A stretch of 44,132 nucleotides of DNA. Origin: Winogradskyella sp. (lineage in GTDB: Bacteria; Bacteroidota; Bacteroidia; Flavobacteriales; Flavobacteriaceae). The stretch's first letter is position 1, and each line of letters opens with the position of its first letter. The position numbers and the translations under genes are program-made. Of the stretch, positions 7,676-15,200 are shown piece by piece. The stretch spans positions 1 through 44,132 of the forward strand of contig JABDKL010000157.1 of NCBI GenBank assembly GCA_013002225.1, written 5' to 3'. The notes below the pieces were generated by a model. That model was not told the origin of the DNA and searched no databases. It saw only the letters and a list, made by a program, of their open reading frames with translations.

Positions 7676-8755
7676 TTACAAAGAAAGTAAGTATTCTGCT
7701 GCGGCAAAAGGTGTGGTTTTACCTGCCTCTACTAATTCTATTTGTGCTTGTAGTTCACTTTTGACCTTGGCTGAATTGTAAAATTTAGACTTTAAACGAT
7801 CTTCGATAGTTTGTAATAACCAAAACCGATTTTGATTATTTCTATTTTCTTCAAAATAGCCATTAGTCTGAGTTGTTTGTAAATAATCTTGAATTAAAAT
7901 CCATACATCCTCTATACCTTCACGATTCAACGCACTGCATAAGGATACCTTTGGCGTCCATTCAGAAGATTTTGGAGGGTATAAATGCAATGCTCTGTTA
8001 AACTCAACCTTTGCAGATTTAGCAGCCTTAATATTATTTCCATCTGCTTTGTTAATCACGATAGTATCGGCCATTTCTATGATTCCACGCTTTATACCCT
8101 GTAATTCGTCTCCAGCTCCAGCAATTTTTAAGAGTAAAAAGAAATCTACCATGCCGTGAACAGCAGTTTCACTTTGGCCAACACCTACAGTTTCTATCAA
8201 GATAGTATTAAAACCAGCAGCTTCACAGAGTATAATTGTTTCTCGGGTTTTTCTGGCGACACCTCCCAGAGATGCTCCTGAAGGTGAGGGTCTAATAAAC
8301 GCATTAGGGTCTTTTACCAACTCTTCCATTCTGGTTTTATCTCCTAGGATACTGCCTCTACTTAGACTGCTACTTGGGTCTACTGCTAAAACTGCTATTT
8401 TTTTTTCTTGGCTTGTGAGATAGCTGCCAAAAGCTTCAATAAAAGTACTTTTGCCAACACCAGGAATCCCTGTAATGCCTATCCTTACAGACTTGTTTGC
8501 AAACGGAAGACAATTTGCAATAATTTCATTAGCCTTTTTTAAATGCTCTGTATTTGTGCTTTCTATTAATGTAATTGCTCTACTAAGAGCCGTCATATTA
8601 CCATCTAAAATTCCGGCGACTAAATCTCTTGCAGAAGGTGTCTTTAACCGCTTTTTTTTTATAGAGTTAGCAGAATTATGACTGAGGGTTTCTGGAGGAG
8701 TAATACCTTCCTGTTCTTTAAGTGCAGATTTATATGTTTTTTTCTTCTTCGTCAA
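7676..8755 (-). CDS. meaB: MeaB/ArgK family GTPase, methylmalonyl-CoA mutase chaperone
   Basis: The 359-residue P-loop GTPase carries all G motifs: Walker A with G96, G101, K102 and S103 (TGIPGVGKST), DPSS at 126-129, ETVGVGQSE at 188-196 and NKAD at 235-238. MeaB (also called ArgK or LAO/AO ATPase) loads and protects the adenosylcobalamin cofactor of methylmalonyl-CoA mutase. The N-terminal ~40 residues are a basic extension (MTKKKKTYKS) beyond the usual family start. The mutase genes are not in the window. A cobalamin adenosyltransferase, which makes the cofactor, lies at 20.5-21.1 kb. The gene follows the DUF2911 gene by 12 bases in the same direction. Confidence 0.92.
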   Translation of the reverse strand: MTKKKKTYKSALKEQEGITPPETLSHNSANSIKKKRLKTPSARDLVAGILDGNMTALSRAITLIESTNTEHLKKANEIIANCLPFANKSVRIGITGIPGVGKSTFIEAFGSYLTSQEKKIAVLAVDPSSSLSRGSILGDKTRMEELVKDPNAFIRPSPSGASLGGVARKTRETIILCEAAGFNTILIETVGVGQSETAVHGMVDFFLLLKIAGAGDELQGIKRGIIEMADTIVINKADGNNIKAAKSAKVEFNRALHLYPPKSSEWTPKVSLCSALNREGIEDVWILIQDYLQTTQTNGYFEENRNNQNRFWLLQTIEDRLKSKFYNSAKVKSELQAQIELVEAGKTTPFAAAEYLLSL

Positions 8756-8767
8756 AAACTGTTATAC

Positions 8768-9325
8768 TTATTGTGGATATTCGCTAATAGGAACTTCGAT
8801 TAAGGTGTTATCCCAAGCCATAGTGAGTTTTAAATCTCCGGTTTTATTATCAAAAGCAATTGTAAATTTCTCTACTGTGGTGTCAATTTTTTGTGTATCT
8901 ACTTCAATCTCAAGAACATCAAAGTTGGGGTCCCACATAGGTTCCATCTTCTCGTTAACACCCCATTCGTACTGTTTCGAGTTAAACATAACTTTCCAAG
9001 AATTTTGCATGGGTACCGTCCATAATGTATACTTTCCCTTTTTTAGCAACATCCCGTCAATCATTAAATCCTTATTGGTTTCAAAAGTTGTCGCTTCGTT
9101 TGCACCAGTTCTCCATACGCTGTTAAACGGAACTAAGGCCCCAAATATATCACGCTCCCGTTTTGAGGGTCTGTTATACTCAACCTCTAATTCGAGATCA
9201 TTGAGTTTTAATTCTGCAACATCTTTTGGACTTAATCGTGGTGAAAAAATATTTTCAACAAATACTGAATATACTAGTAAACCAATGGCCAGAATAGACA
9301 AAAAAATTAGAAGTCGTTTTAACAT
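8768..9325 (-). CDS. DUF2911 domain protein, membrane-anchored or secreted
   Basis: The 185-residue protein has one N-terminal hydrophobic helix (LLIFLSILAIGLLVYSVFV, about residues 5-23) and then the DUF2911 domain. The hallmark is seen at residues 50-79: YNRPSKRERDIFG, then WRTGANEATTF. Another family feature is KGKYTLWTVP, followed by W-x-V-M-F-N-S. The function of DUF2911 is unknown; it is very common in Bacteroidota and predicted extracytoplasmic. It is first in the minus-strand block with meaB 12 bases downstream. A 178-residue open frame on the opposite strand (8805-9341) is its antisense shadow. Confidence 0.88.
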   Translation of the reverse strand: MLKRLLIFLSILAIGLLVYSVFVENIFSPRLSPKDVAELKLNDLELEVEYNRPSKRERDIFGALVPFNSVWRTGANEATTFETNKDLMIDGMLLKKGKYTLWTVPMQNSWKVMFNSKQYEWGVNEKMEPMWDPNFDVLEIEVDTQKIDTTVEKFTIAFDNKTGDLKLTMAWDNTLIEVPISEYPQ

Positions 9326-9589
9326 GGTAATTTCTCTTTGACTTTTTAAGATTAATAAATTAGCAATAATTTTATTTTGGATTTAAAGATAAATCAATTC
9401 CCTAAATTTATAGAAACTAAAGCTTAATTTTAAGTTAATCTTAATTATAGATTTAATTTTTAATTTTTTTTGCAACACTTAGAATTTTATGTCGTCTTTA
9501 GAATAGAATCAACCAAAATCACTTAAACAATTAGCACGTTTCAAATTCATATAGTTGAAAAATGCAAGCAGAACGATAGGCAAGCACAA
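9326..9589. promoter_or_regulatory. Divergent regulatory region between DUF2911 and the ECF sigma gene
   Basis: This 264-base, very AT-rich stretch must carry promoters for both directions. I found no exact TAnnTTTG box with a proper TTG on either strand. That would fit an ECF-type promoter controlling the sigma gene. Its 3' part (9527-9589) is open in the sigma frame and encodes residues that look like the real sigma N-terminus. Confidence 0.35.
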
Positions 9590-10087
9590 ATGCAATTGTA
9601 TAATCAGTACTGTAATGGTATGCTTATAGTAGCGCTTCGTTTTGTGAAAGATACAATGGAGGCAGAGGATATTGTCCAAGAAGCTTTTATAAAAGCTTTT
9701 ACAAAATTAGAGCAATATAAAGCGGAAGTGAGTTTTGGGGCTTGGTTAAAGCGAATTGTAATTAATAGGTGTATAGATGTTTTAAAATCTAAAAAACAGC
9801 GATTAATTGAGTTAGAAGAACACCATCTAAATGTGGTTGATGCAGATTACGAAAACGACTGGAACATAGACTCAGAAATTACAATTGTAGACGTTAAAAT
9901 TGCTATTGAAAGTTTACCTGAAAAGTACAAATACGTGGTGATGCTGTATTTGATGGAAGGTTACGATCACAAAGAAATTTCGGAAATTTTAAATATTTCA
10001 GAAGTGGCCTCTAGAACTCAATTATCTCGAGGCAAACAAAAATTGCATAAAGAATTAAAAATAAAAAGAAATGTCAAAAGATCTTAG
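9590..10087 (+). CDS. ECF-type RNA polymerase sigma factor
   Basis: From the first ATG the protein is 165 residues. Region 2 is seen in VKDTMEAEDIVQEAFIKAF (about 19-37). Region 4 is seen in SLPEKYKYVVMLYLMEGY, and the helix-turn-helix in HKEISEILNISEVASRTQLS (127-146). It would direct RNA polymerase to envelope or stress promoters. The frame stays open upstream to a stop at 9524 and encodes IHIVEKCKQNDRQAQ before this ATG. That matches the normal ECF start (I-E-x-C-K-x-N-D-R-x-A-Q), but no ATG, GTG or TTG exists there. The true start may be a rare codon such as ATT 9545 or ATA 9551. The 3' end overlaps the next gene by 17 bases, the usual sigma/anti-sigma arrangement. Confidence 0.88.
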   Translation: MQLYNQYCNGMLIVALRFVKDTMEAEDIVQEAFIKAFTKLEQYKAEVSFGAWLKRIVINRCIDVLKSKKQRLIELEEHHLNVVDADYENDWNIDSEITIVDVKIAIESLPEKYKYVVMLYLMEGYDHKEISEILNISEVASRTQLSRGKQKLHKELKIKRNVKRS

Positions 10088-10640
10088 AGAGTTATTTAAA
10101 GAAGACCTTAAAACGCAAGAAGCTACAATGTCCAAAGGACATGAAGTGCGTTTTCTTCAAAAATTAGAAGAGAACTTACCTAAAGAAAAAACATCTAAAG
10201 GGTTTAACTTTTTAAATATTGCCGCAAGTATAGTGGTATTATTGGGGCTTACATTTGGGGCAATCCATATGTATACCACCTCTGCAAATACAGATCTTAA
10301 GTCTGCTAATTTTGCTGATACAACTAATAAAACCCTAGGAGATGTATCACCAGATCTCAAGAAAGTTGAAGATTATTACCTGGCGAGTATAAACCTGGAA
10401 TTATCCAAGGTACAATTAACAGCAGAGAACAAGGACTTATTTGATGGTTACGTACTACGACTTAAAGATTTGAACGAAGAATACAATAATTTAACGGTAG
10501 AGTTAAATGAAAATGGACCTAACGAAGAAACTTTAAATGCTTTGATAGACAATTTAAAATTTAGACTTAACCTTGTGATGCGTCTCAAAGATAAATTACA
10601 AGAGTTTAATGACGACTCTTTTTCACAATCAAGTATATAA
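10071..10640 (+). CDS. Membrane anti-sigma-like protein
   Basis: This 189-residue protein has one central membrane helix (about 47-66, LNIAASIVVLLGLTFGAIHM). The cytoplasmic N-terminal segment (MSKDLRELFKEDLKTQEATM) is short and charged, and the periplasmic domain of about 120 residues is helical. The topology and its position overlapping the sigma gene by 17 bases are typical of flavobacterial anti-sigma factors. No zinc-binding H-x3-C-x2-C motif is present, so it is not a ZAS-type anti-sigma. The periplasmic half (LAENKDLFDGYVLRLKDLNE-like) is predicted coiled coil and could be the sensing part. Function is inferred from context. Confidence 0.65.
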   Translation: MSKDLRELFKEDLKTQEATMSKGHEVRFLQKLEENLPKEKTSKGFNFLNIAASIVVLLGLTFGAIHMYTTSANTDLKSANFADTTNKTLGDVSPDLKKVEDYYLASINLELSKVQLTAENKDLFDGYVLRLKDLNEEYNNLTVELNENGPNEETLNALIDNLKFRLNLVMRLKDKLQEFNDDSFSQSSI

Positions 10641-10668
10641 TTACAATCAAAAATCAAAAAACGAACAG

Positions 10669-10695
10669 AAATTACTTAGTAGGTCTGAGTAATTT
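10669..10695 (+). repeat. Inverted repeat between the anti-sigma and the Met-Pro repeat protein
   Basis: AAATTACT (10669-10676) and AGTAATTT (10688-10695) form a perfect 8-bp stem with an 11-base loop, followed by TAAAAAT. It could weaken read-through, acting as an attenuator or processing site within the operon. The T-run is too short for a confident terminator. Confidence 0.35.
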
Positions 10696-10713
10696 TAAAA
10701 ATCAACAAACAGT

Positions 10714-12366
10714 ATGAAAAATTTTAAGAAAAAACGCAGATTAGAATCAGAAGACAAAATATCCGTACGTAAAAACATTATGACCATGTTAGTGCTATGC
10801 CTATTTACCATTTTTGGCTATGCACAGGAGAAATTAAGTAAAAACTCTCAATCTATTAAGGTAAATAAGGATGTAACAGTAGATTTAAACACTAGCTATG
10901 TAGAAATTGAAATAGATACGTGGAATAGAGATATTATTGAGGTTGAAGCTTATATAGAAAGTAGTTCCTTGTCTAAAGACGAACTAGAACGTGTTTTAGA
11001 AGCTTGGAACCTAAGAATTGAAGGATCTGGAGATAAAGTTTTAATTTCTTCAAATGGTGGCCGCTCTCAAGGACTGTTTGGAGACGAAAACTATGCAGGC
11101 GTTTTGCGCGAGTTAGAGTTTGAACTTGCAGAAATGCCAGAAATACCCAGAATGCCTCCGATGCCAGAAATGCCTGCTATGCCAAGGATGCCAGCTATGC
11201 CAGAAATGCCAGCTATGCCGGAAATGCCTGAGTTACCAGAATTACCAGAAGGCGTAAGTAGTATATCCTTTGATTACGAACGGTACCAAAAAGAAGGTGA
11301 AAAATATATGACAGAATGGAGTAAGAAATACGAGAATGAAGGTGGCAAAGAACTTCAAAAGCGTATGGAGGAATGGGCGAGAAAATTCGATAAATCAGGT
11401 TACCAAGAAAAAATGGAAAAGTGGGGTAGGGAATATAGTAAGCGCTTTGAGGGTAAATGGGCTAGAGATATGGAGAAATGGGGTGAGAAATATGGTAAGG
11501 AATTTGACGAGAAGTATGCTAAAGATATGGAAAAATGGGGAGAAGAGTTTGGCGAGAAATTTGGCAAAGAATGGGAGCGAAAAATGGAAGCTTGGGGAGA
11601 ACGATTTGGAAAACGTATGGAACAGAGAGCCAAGGCCATGGAAGAACGAGGTGAAGCTATGGCGAAACGTTCAGAAGAGCGAGCAGAGGAAATGGAAAAA
11701 AGGAGTGAGGAAATGGAAGCACGTCATGATGCCGCAAGAGATAAAAGAGCCGCTTTACTTGCGAGAGAAATAGAATTTGGGGAAAGTAAAGTTAAAAAGG
11801 TAATTAAAATTAAAATTCCTAAAAAAGCAAAGCTTAAAACCAATATTAGGCATGGTGAGTTAAAAATATCTTCAGTTATATATAATATGACGGCAGATAT
11901 ATCCCACTCATATTTAGTAGCAGAACACATTGATGGAGTAGACACCTCCATCAATGTGTCTTATTCGCCAATTGTAGTATCATTATGGGATCTAGGCACA
12001 CTTAATCTTAATTTTGTTGGTGATGCACAAATTAAAAACGCAAAAAAGTTAGTCTTGAATTCAAAATCTTCGAATATAAATATTGAGAACTTAAGTGATA
12101 CAGGTATAATTGATGGTAGTTTTGGAGATTTAACAATTTCCAATGTATCGGACTCATTTACAAATCTAAATCTGATTTTGGAAAATAGCGACGCGCTGGT
12201 AAAGTTACCTCAAAATATAGATTATATTATGTATTTTAAAGGAGATCGTTCTAAGCTCAATAATGAGGTGACTAAACAAAAAACCATTAGAAACTTCCCA
12301 GAAGGCCAATCCTCTAACAAAAATATAATCGTTAACGCTAAGTATAGTAACGTTATTATTAAGTAA
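10714..12366 (+). CDS. Secreted repeat protein: beta-strand (adhesin-like) domain split by Met-Pro and MEKWG repeats
   Basis: The 550-residue protein has a basic n-region and a hydrophobic signal (MTMLVLCLFTIFGYAQ, about 23-38). An internal ATG at 10780 would give a more ordinary signal peptide. Residues ~45-130 are beta-rich (VTVDLNTSYVEIEIDTWNRD). Residues 141-179 are a tandem M-P-x tract. Residues ~190-345 are a charged helix with repeats of the form M-E-K-W-G-x-x-Y/F-G-K. Residues ~355-550 return to short beta repeats resembling DUF4097-type putative adhesin sheets (KAKLKTNIRHGELKISSVIY). It follows the sigma/anti-sigma pair, so it may be their target or sensor. I do not recognise the whole architecture. 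A terminator follows. Confidence 0.7.
   Translation: MKNFKKKRRLESEDKISVRKNIMTMLVLCLFTIFGYAQEKLSKNSQSIKVNKDVTVDLNTSYVEIEIDTWNRDIIEVEAYIESSSLSKDELERVLEAWNLRIEGSGDKVLISSNGGRSQGLFGDENYAGVLRELEFELAEMPEIPRMPPMPEMPAMPRMPAMPEMPAMPEMPELPELPEGVSSISFDYERYQKEGEKYMTEWSKKYENEGGKELQKRMEEWARKFDKSGYQEKMEKWGREYSKRFEGKWARDMEKWGEKYGKEFDEKYAKDMEKWGEEFGEKFGKEWERKMEAWGERFGKRMEQRAKAMEERGEAMAKRSEERAEEMEKRSEEMEARHDAARDKRAALLAREIEFGESKVKKVIKIKIPKKAKLKTNIRHGELKISSVIYNMTADISHSYLVAEHIDGVDTSINVSYSPIVVSLWDLGTLNLNFVGDAQIKNAKKLVLNSKSSNINIENLSDTGIIDGSFGDLTISNVSDSFTNLNLILENSDALVKLPQNIDYIMYFKGDRSKLNNEVTKQKTIRNFPEGQSSNKNIIVNAKYSNVIIK
11134..11250 (+). repeat. In-frame Met-Pro tandem repeat
   Basis: Codons 141-179 of the secreted repeat protein encode about a dozen M/L/I-P-x units (MPEMPAMPRMPAMPEMPA and similar). 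At DNA level these are imperfect 9- and 18-base repeats of the form ATGCCAGAAATGCCAGCT. Slippage in whole 9-base units would change length without breaking the frame. Confidence 0.85.
11365..11628 (+). repeat. Degenerate M-E-K-W-G protein repeat region
   Basis: Codons ~218-305 contain repeats centred on Met-Glu-x-Trp-(Gly/Ala): MEEWARKF, MEKWGREY, MEKWGEKYGKEF, MEKWGEEFGEKFGKEW and MEAWGERFGKRM. Units are about 18-20 residues long. They are rich in Lys, Glu, Trp and Phe and predict a long amphipathic helix. Confidence 0.8.
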
Positions 12367-12397
12367 CCTAATCAACCCGTATTGTCTACAGGCTATC

Positions 12398-12430
12398 CAG
12401 TTCTATATTTAATATAGAATCTGTTTTTTT
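12398..12430 (+). terminator. Rho-independent terminator after the repeat-protein gene
   Basis: TTCTATAT (12401-12408) pairs with ATATAGAA (12412-12419) around a 3-base loop. CAG/CTG extends the stem by three pairs past a bulged T, and seven Ts follow (12424-12430). It ends the sigma operon 30 bases after the stop codon. Confidence 0.8.
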
Positions 12431-12448
12431 CTGCTTTCCATAAAATAG

Positions 12449-13162
12449 ATGCTTATTTTTATGGAAATTTTTTTTATGCGCTCAACTTCATTCGAAACCT
12501 TAATTAAATCATTAAATCCTCATTCATTAATTGATGCGTCCATTTCTAAGAAAGATTATGTGCCTTTAGACTTATCAATCTCAAATTCAGATTTGCTTAG
12601 TTATGATTTATCTTCATCAGAGGCACTAGAAGATTATATTTTAAGCCATTTAAGAAAAAACAATGCAAAGGTTGCTTTTGGAGGATACATAGAGAGACGT
12701 GGGATTTATAATCGCAGCAAACATTTTAATAGACCAAATCCCGAAGAGGAGCGAAATATACATTTAGGATTGGATATTTGGATTGCTGCTGGAACTCCCA
12801 TATTTGCTCCCTTAGACGGCCTTGTTCATAGTTTTAATAATAATACCAATTATGGAGACTATGGACCAACAATTATCTTACAGCATAGCATAGAGAATCA
12901 TAAATTTTATACACTCTATGGCCATCTTAGTGTAGAATCCATTTCTAACTTAGAAGTTGGTCTGGAAGTGAAACGAGGTGATAAATTTGCAAGCTTAGGA
13001 ACATCAAAGGTCAACGGCGATTATTCTCCGCATCTGCATTTTCAGATCATAAAAGATATACAAAATCAGAAAGGGGATTATCCAGGTGTATGCAATCAAA
13101 TTGATTTAGAATTTTATAAGAACAATTGTCCAGATCCACAATTGTTATTCAAATTAAACTAA
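12449..13162 (+). CDS. M23 family peptidase (LytM-type zinc metallopeptidase)
   Basis: The product is 237 residues from this ATG. The M23 active-site set is present: H105 and D109 (HLGLDIW), YGH at 157-159, and H195-x-H197 (PHLHFQ). These enzymes cleave peptide bridges in peptidoglycan, or act as regulators if degenerate; here the residues look intact. No signal peptide is convincing, so the location is uncertain. In-frame ATGs at 12461 and 12476 are alternatives. Starting at 12476 gives MRSTSFETLIKSL and removes an odd hydrophobic tail of ten residues, while 12449 has the more A-rich upstream sequence. The gene follows a terminator and precedes the LpxR-like gene by 33 bases. Confidence 0.8.
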   Translation: MLIFMEIFFMRSTSFETLIKSLNPHSLIDASISKKDYVPLDLSISNSDLLSYDLSSSEALEDYILSHLRKNNAKVAFGGYIERRGIYNRSKHFNRPNPEEERNIHLGLDIWIAAGTPIFAPLDGLVHSFNNNTNYGDYGPTIILQHSIENHKFYTLYGHLSVESISNLEVGLEVKRGDKFASLGTSKVNGDYSPHLHFQIIKDIQNQKGDYPGVCNQIDLEFYKNNCPDPQLLFKLN

Positions 13163-13195
13163 AACCATGGTTATTGTTTTCACGTAAGTGTATGT

Positions 13196-14152
13196 ATGAG
13201 ACTTATTGTTTTCTGCATAGTTATTGTACTGCCATTAGGCTTAATAGCTCAAAAAATAGATAATACTAGTTCTTACCGTAATATAGAGAATGAAAGTTAT
13301 TTTAGAGTGCATTACGATAACGATTATTTTGCTGCTACAGACGAAAACTATACTCAAGGCTATTCCTTTGAAGTCGTTTTGCCTATTCTAGTTAAAAATC
13401 CAATTAATTCTATATTCTATAAGCCGGAAAACTCTAACTTCAAATTTGGCATTTCCTTAGAGCATATAGGATATACTCCAAACGATTATGTGAGTGAATC
13501 TATACAATTTGGTGATCGACCATTTGCCGCAGCTATTATGATCAAAAATTTCATGATAGCACACCACCTAGAAAAACAATATCGGTTGTCTCAATCTTTA
13601 AGCATAGGATTAATTGGACCAGCTGCCTTTGGTAAAGAGATGCAGGTAGAAATACATAAGGCTACAGGTAATAAAATTCCTCGAGGATGGGATAATCAAA
13701 TTAAGAATGACATTGTACTAAATTATAGAATTGATTATGAAAAAGAAATATACCAACTAAATAATAGGTTAACAACTAGCAGTAATGTTACCTTGCAATT
13801 AGGAACATTATTTACAAATGCCTCTGTCGGTAGTAATATTGCGCTTGGGGTTTTACATACAAAGTTTAATAGCTCTATATATGAGCGGAAATTTCAGATT
13901 TATACCTATGCGCATCCAATGGTAAGCATTATTGGGTATGATGCGACGTTACAAGGCGGATTGCTTAATAAGGCTAGCCCGTATACAATTTCATCAGGTA
14001 ATATTAAAAGGTTTACGGCCCAGTTTAGTTATGGATTAGTAATAAAAACAAAAACTTTATATTTTGAATATTACAGGAGCACAATTACAAAAGAATTTAA
14101 ATCAGGTGCATCTGCAAAATGGGGTGGAATAAGAATTGGTTTTACGTTTTAG
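13196..14152 (+). CDS. LpxR family lipid A deacylase (DUF2219), outer membrane
   Basis: The 318-residue protein has an N-terminal signal peptide (LIVFCIVIVLPLGLIAQ). The LpxR signature follows: YDNDYFAATDENYTQG (40-55) with N42, D43 and T48 in the positions of the catalytic/Ca2+ site. Further on are IGPAAFGKEMQ with an H in EIHKATG, then GWDNQIKND. Alternating hydrophobic strands ending in a terminal F-T-F fit an outer-membrane beta barrel. Known LpxR removes the 3'-acyloxyacyl group of lipid A. Whether this homologue does so is inference. The stop overlaps that of the convergent gene by 4 bases. Confidence 0.82.
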   Translation: MRLIVFCIVIVLPLGLIAQKIDNTSSYRNIENESYFRVHYDNDYFAATDENYTQGYSFEVVLPILVKNPINSIFYKPENSNFKFGISLEHIGYTPNDYVSESIQFGDRPFAAAIMIKNFMIAHHLEKQYRLSQSLSIGLIGPAAFGKEMQVEIHKATGNKIPRGWDNQIKNDIVLNYRIDYEKEIYQLNNRLTTSSNVTLQLGTLFTNASVGSNIALGVLHTKFNSSIYERKFQIYTYAHPMVSIIGYDATLQGGLLNKASPYTISSGNIKRFTAQFSYGLVIKTKTLYFEYYRSTITKEFKSGASAKWGGIRIGFTF

Positions 14153-14676
14153 TTCTTTACAAATGTTTCAAGATCATCAATGGCTAATGCTTTATTGAAA
14201 TTGTCCTCACCAATAGTTCCACCTTCAGAAGAATCGTAATCCATAGTAATTTTCCAATGACCATCGATTTTTTTGAGTATGACATGAAACTGACCATAAT
14301 AGCTCCGCTCATTTTTTGTGCCTTGGTTCTTAGTGAGTTTATAAATGCCGCGCTCACTTGCTGTTCTGCCATTATTTAAACGCTCAAAGAACCTTAAGGT
14401 GATAGTATTAGTTTGTTTGGTTAATTTATCTTGTTTAAATCTAGATTTATAATTAGTAATATAAGTGTCGTAATCTATTATTCGTTTGCCACCAGAAACC
14501 CTGACTAATTCATCACTGTGTATTTGAGCCATTAAAGAATAGTCTAGCGTTTCAAACGCATTGTAAAACTTTGACCAAACTTTATTTACCGCTTTCAAAT
14601 CTTCAATGGACTGTGCAGAACATAAAGGAGTAGCACATAATAAAAGCAATAGTATTATAACTAATTTATTGCGCAT
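14149..14676 (-). CDS. Secreted NTF2/SnoaL-like (DUF4440-type) protein
   Basis: The 175-residue protein has a clear signal peptide (KLVIILLLLLCATPLCSAQ, cleavage about after A21). The body is a single NTF2-like domain: helix AVNKVWSKFYNAFETLDYS, MAQIHSDELVRVSGG, then the strands YYGQFHVILKKIDGHWKITM near the end. This fold covers isomerases, polyketide cyclases and ligand-binding proteins, so no reaction can be assigned. It is co-directional with, and overlaps by 11 bases, the small membrane protein upstream. It converges with lpxR so closely that the stop codons overlap (TTAG). Confidence 0.75.
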   Translation of the reverse strand: MRNKLVIILLLLLCATPLCSAQSIEDLKAVNKVWSKFYNAFETLDYSLMAQIHSDELVRVSGGKRIIDYDTYITNYKSRFKQDKLTKQTNTITLRFFERLNNGRTASERGIYKLTKNQGTKNERSYYGQFHVILKKIDGHWKITMDYDSSEGGTIGEDNFNKALAIDDLETFVKN

Positions 14677-15082
14677 GGATTGGACTTATATATTTAGAAG
14701 CGATGACTTTACCTAAAATAAAACCAACGATGGCAAAAAGGCCATCTGTAAGACTAAACCATAATTCTTTAGGTAGTGATAATATTACAAATGCTGTTGC
14801 TAAAAGCATTAATACACCAACAATATAGGAGGGAATCATACTTATTTTCGAGATTTTAGCAGCAACAAACATTCCCGAGACAATACCCATAAAATGTGCA
14901 ATGACAACAAATATTTTTGATCCTACAGGAATTTTATCCATGTTGTTTTTGATCCATTCTATGTCCATTGGGTCAGCATCTTCGGGTAAAGGAAAAAAGG
15001 TATGACCAATTAAAGTTTCAAAAAAATACACAACAAAGGAAGCAACAACAAAGCCAACAATAGTTGCAAAAACATTTTTCAT
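14666..15082 (-). CDS. Small four-helix membrane protein of unknown function
   Basis: The 138-residue protein has about four hydrophobic segments: residues 5-25, 58-75, 82-100 and 108-128. The loop after helix 1 holds PLPEDADPMDIEWIKNNMDK, a feature I recall from flavobacterial hypothetical membrane proteins. I do not know a function. It is the first gene of a two-gene minus-strand unit with the NTF2-like gene (11-base overlap). No clear -7 box is visible upstream; TATCTTG on the minus strand near 15110 is one base short of the consensus. Confidence 0.65.
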   Translation of the reverse strand: MKNVFATIVGFVVASFVVYFFETLIGHTFFPLPEDADPMDIEWIKNNMDKIPVGSKIFVVIAHFMGIVSGMFVAAKISKISMIPSYIVGVLMLLATAFVILSLPKELWFSLTDGLFAIVGFILGKVIASKYISPIHAQ

Positions 15083-15200
15083 TTTTAGAGGGATTAGTTT
15101 GTGGATTCAAGATACTAAAAACTTTTATTGCAATCGGGAAACATTATTATAATACTCTATTTTTATAATTCTATTTAGGAAAATTTAAAAGAATACTATA

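Noticed and set aside
8805-9341. 178-codon open frame on the plus strand opposite the DUF2911 gene
   Set aside because: It is an antisense shadow: the minus strand carries clear DUF2911 motifs, and the plus-strand product has no recognisable pattern.
9562-9579. ATG at 9562 as the ECF sigma start
   Set aside because: It is out of frame and reaches a stop after five codons.
11134-11250. CRISPR-like or non-coding repeat array
   Set aside because: The repeats are contiguous, in frame and code for Met-Pro units, with no spacers.
11336-11773. 145-codon open frame inside the repeat-protein gene, and 79- and 76-codon minus-strand frames in the same region
   Set aside because: They arise from the periodic, purine-rich MEKWG repeat DNA. 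The main frame has a signal peptide and intact flanking domains.
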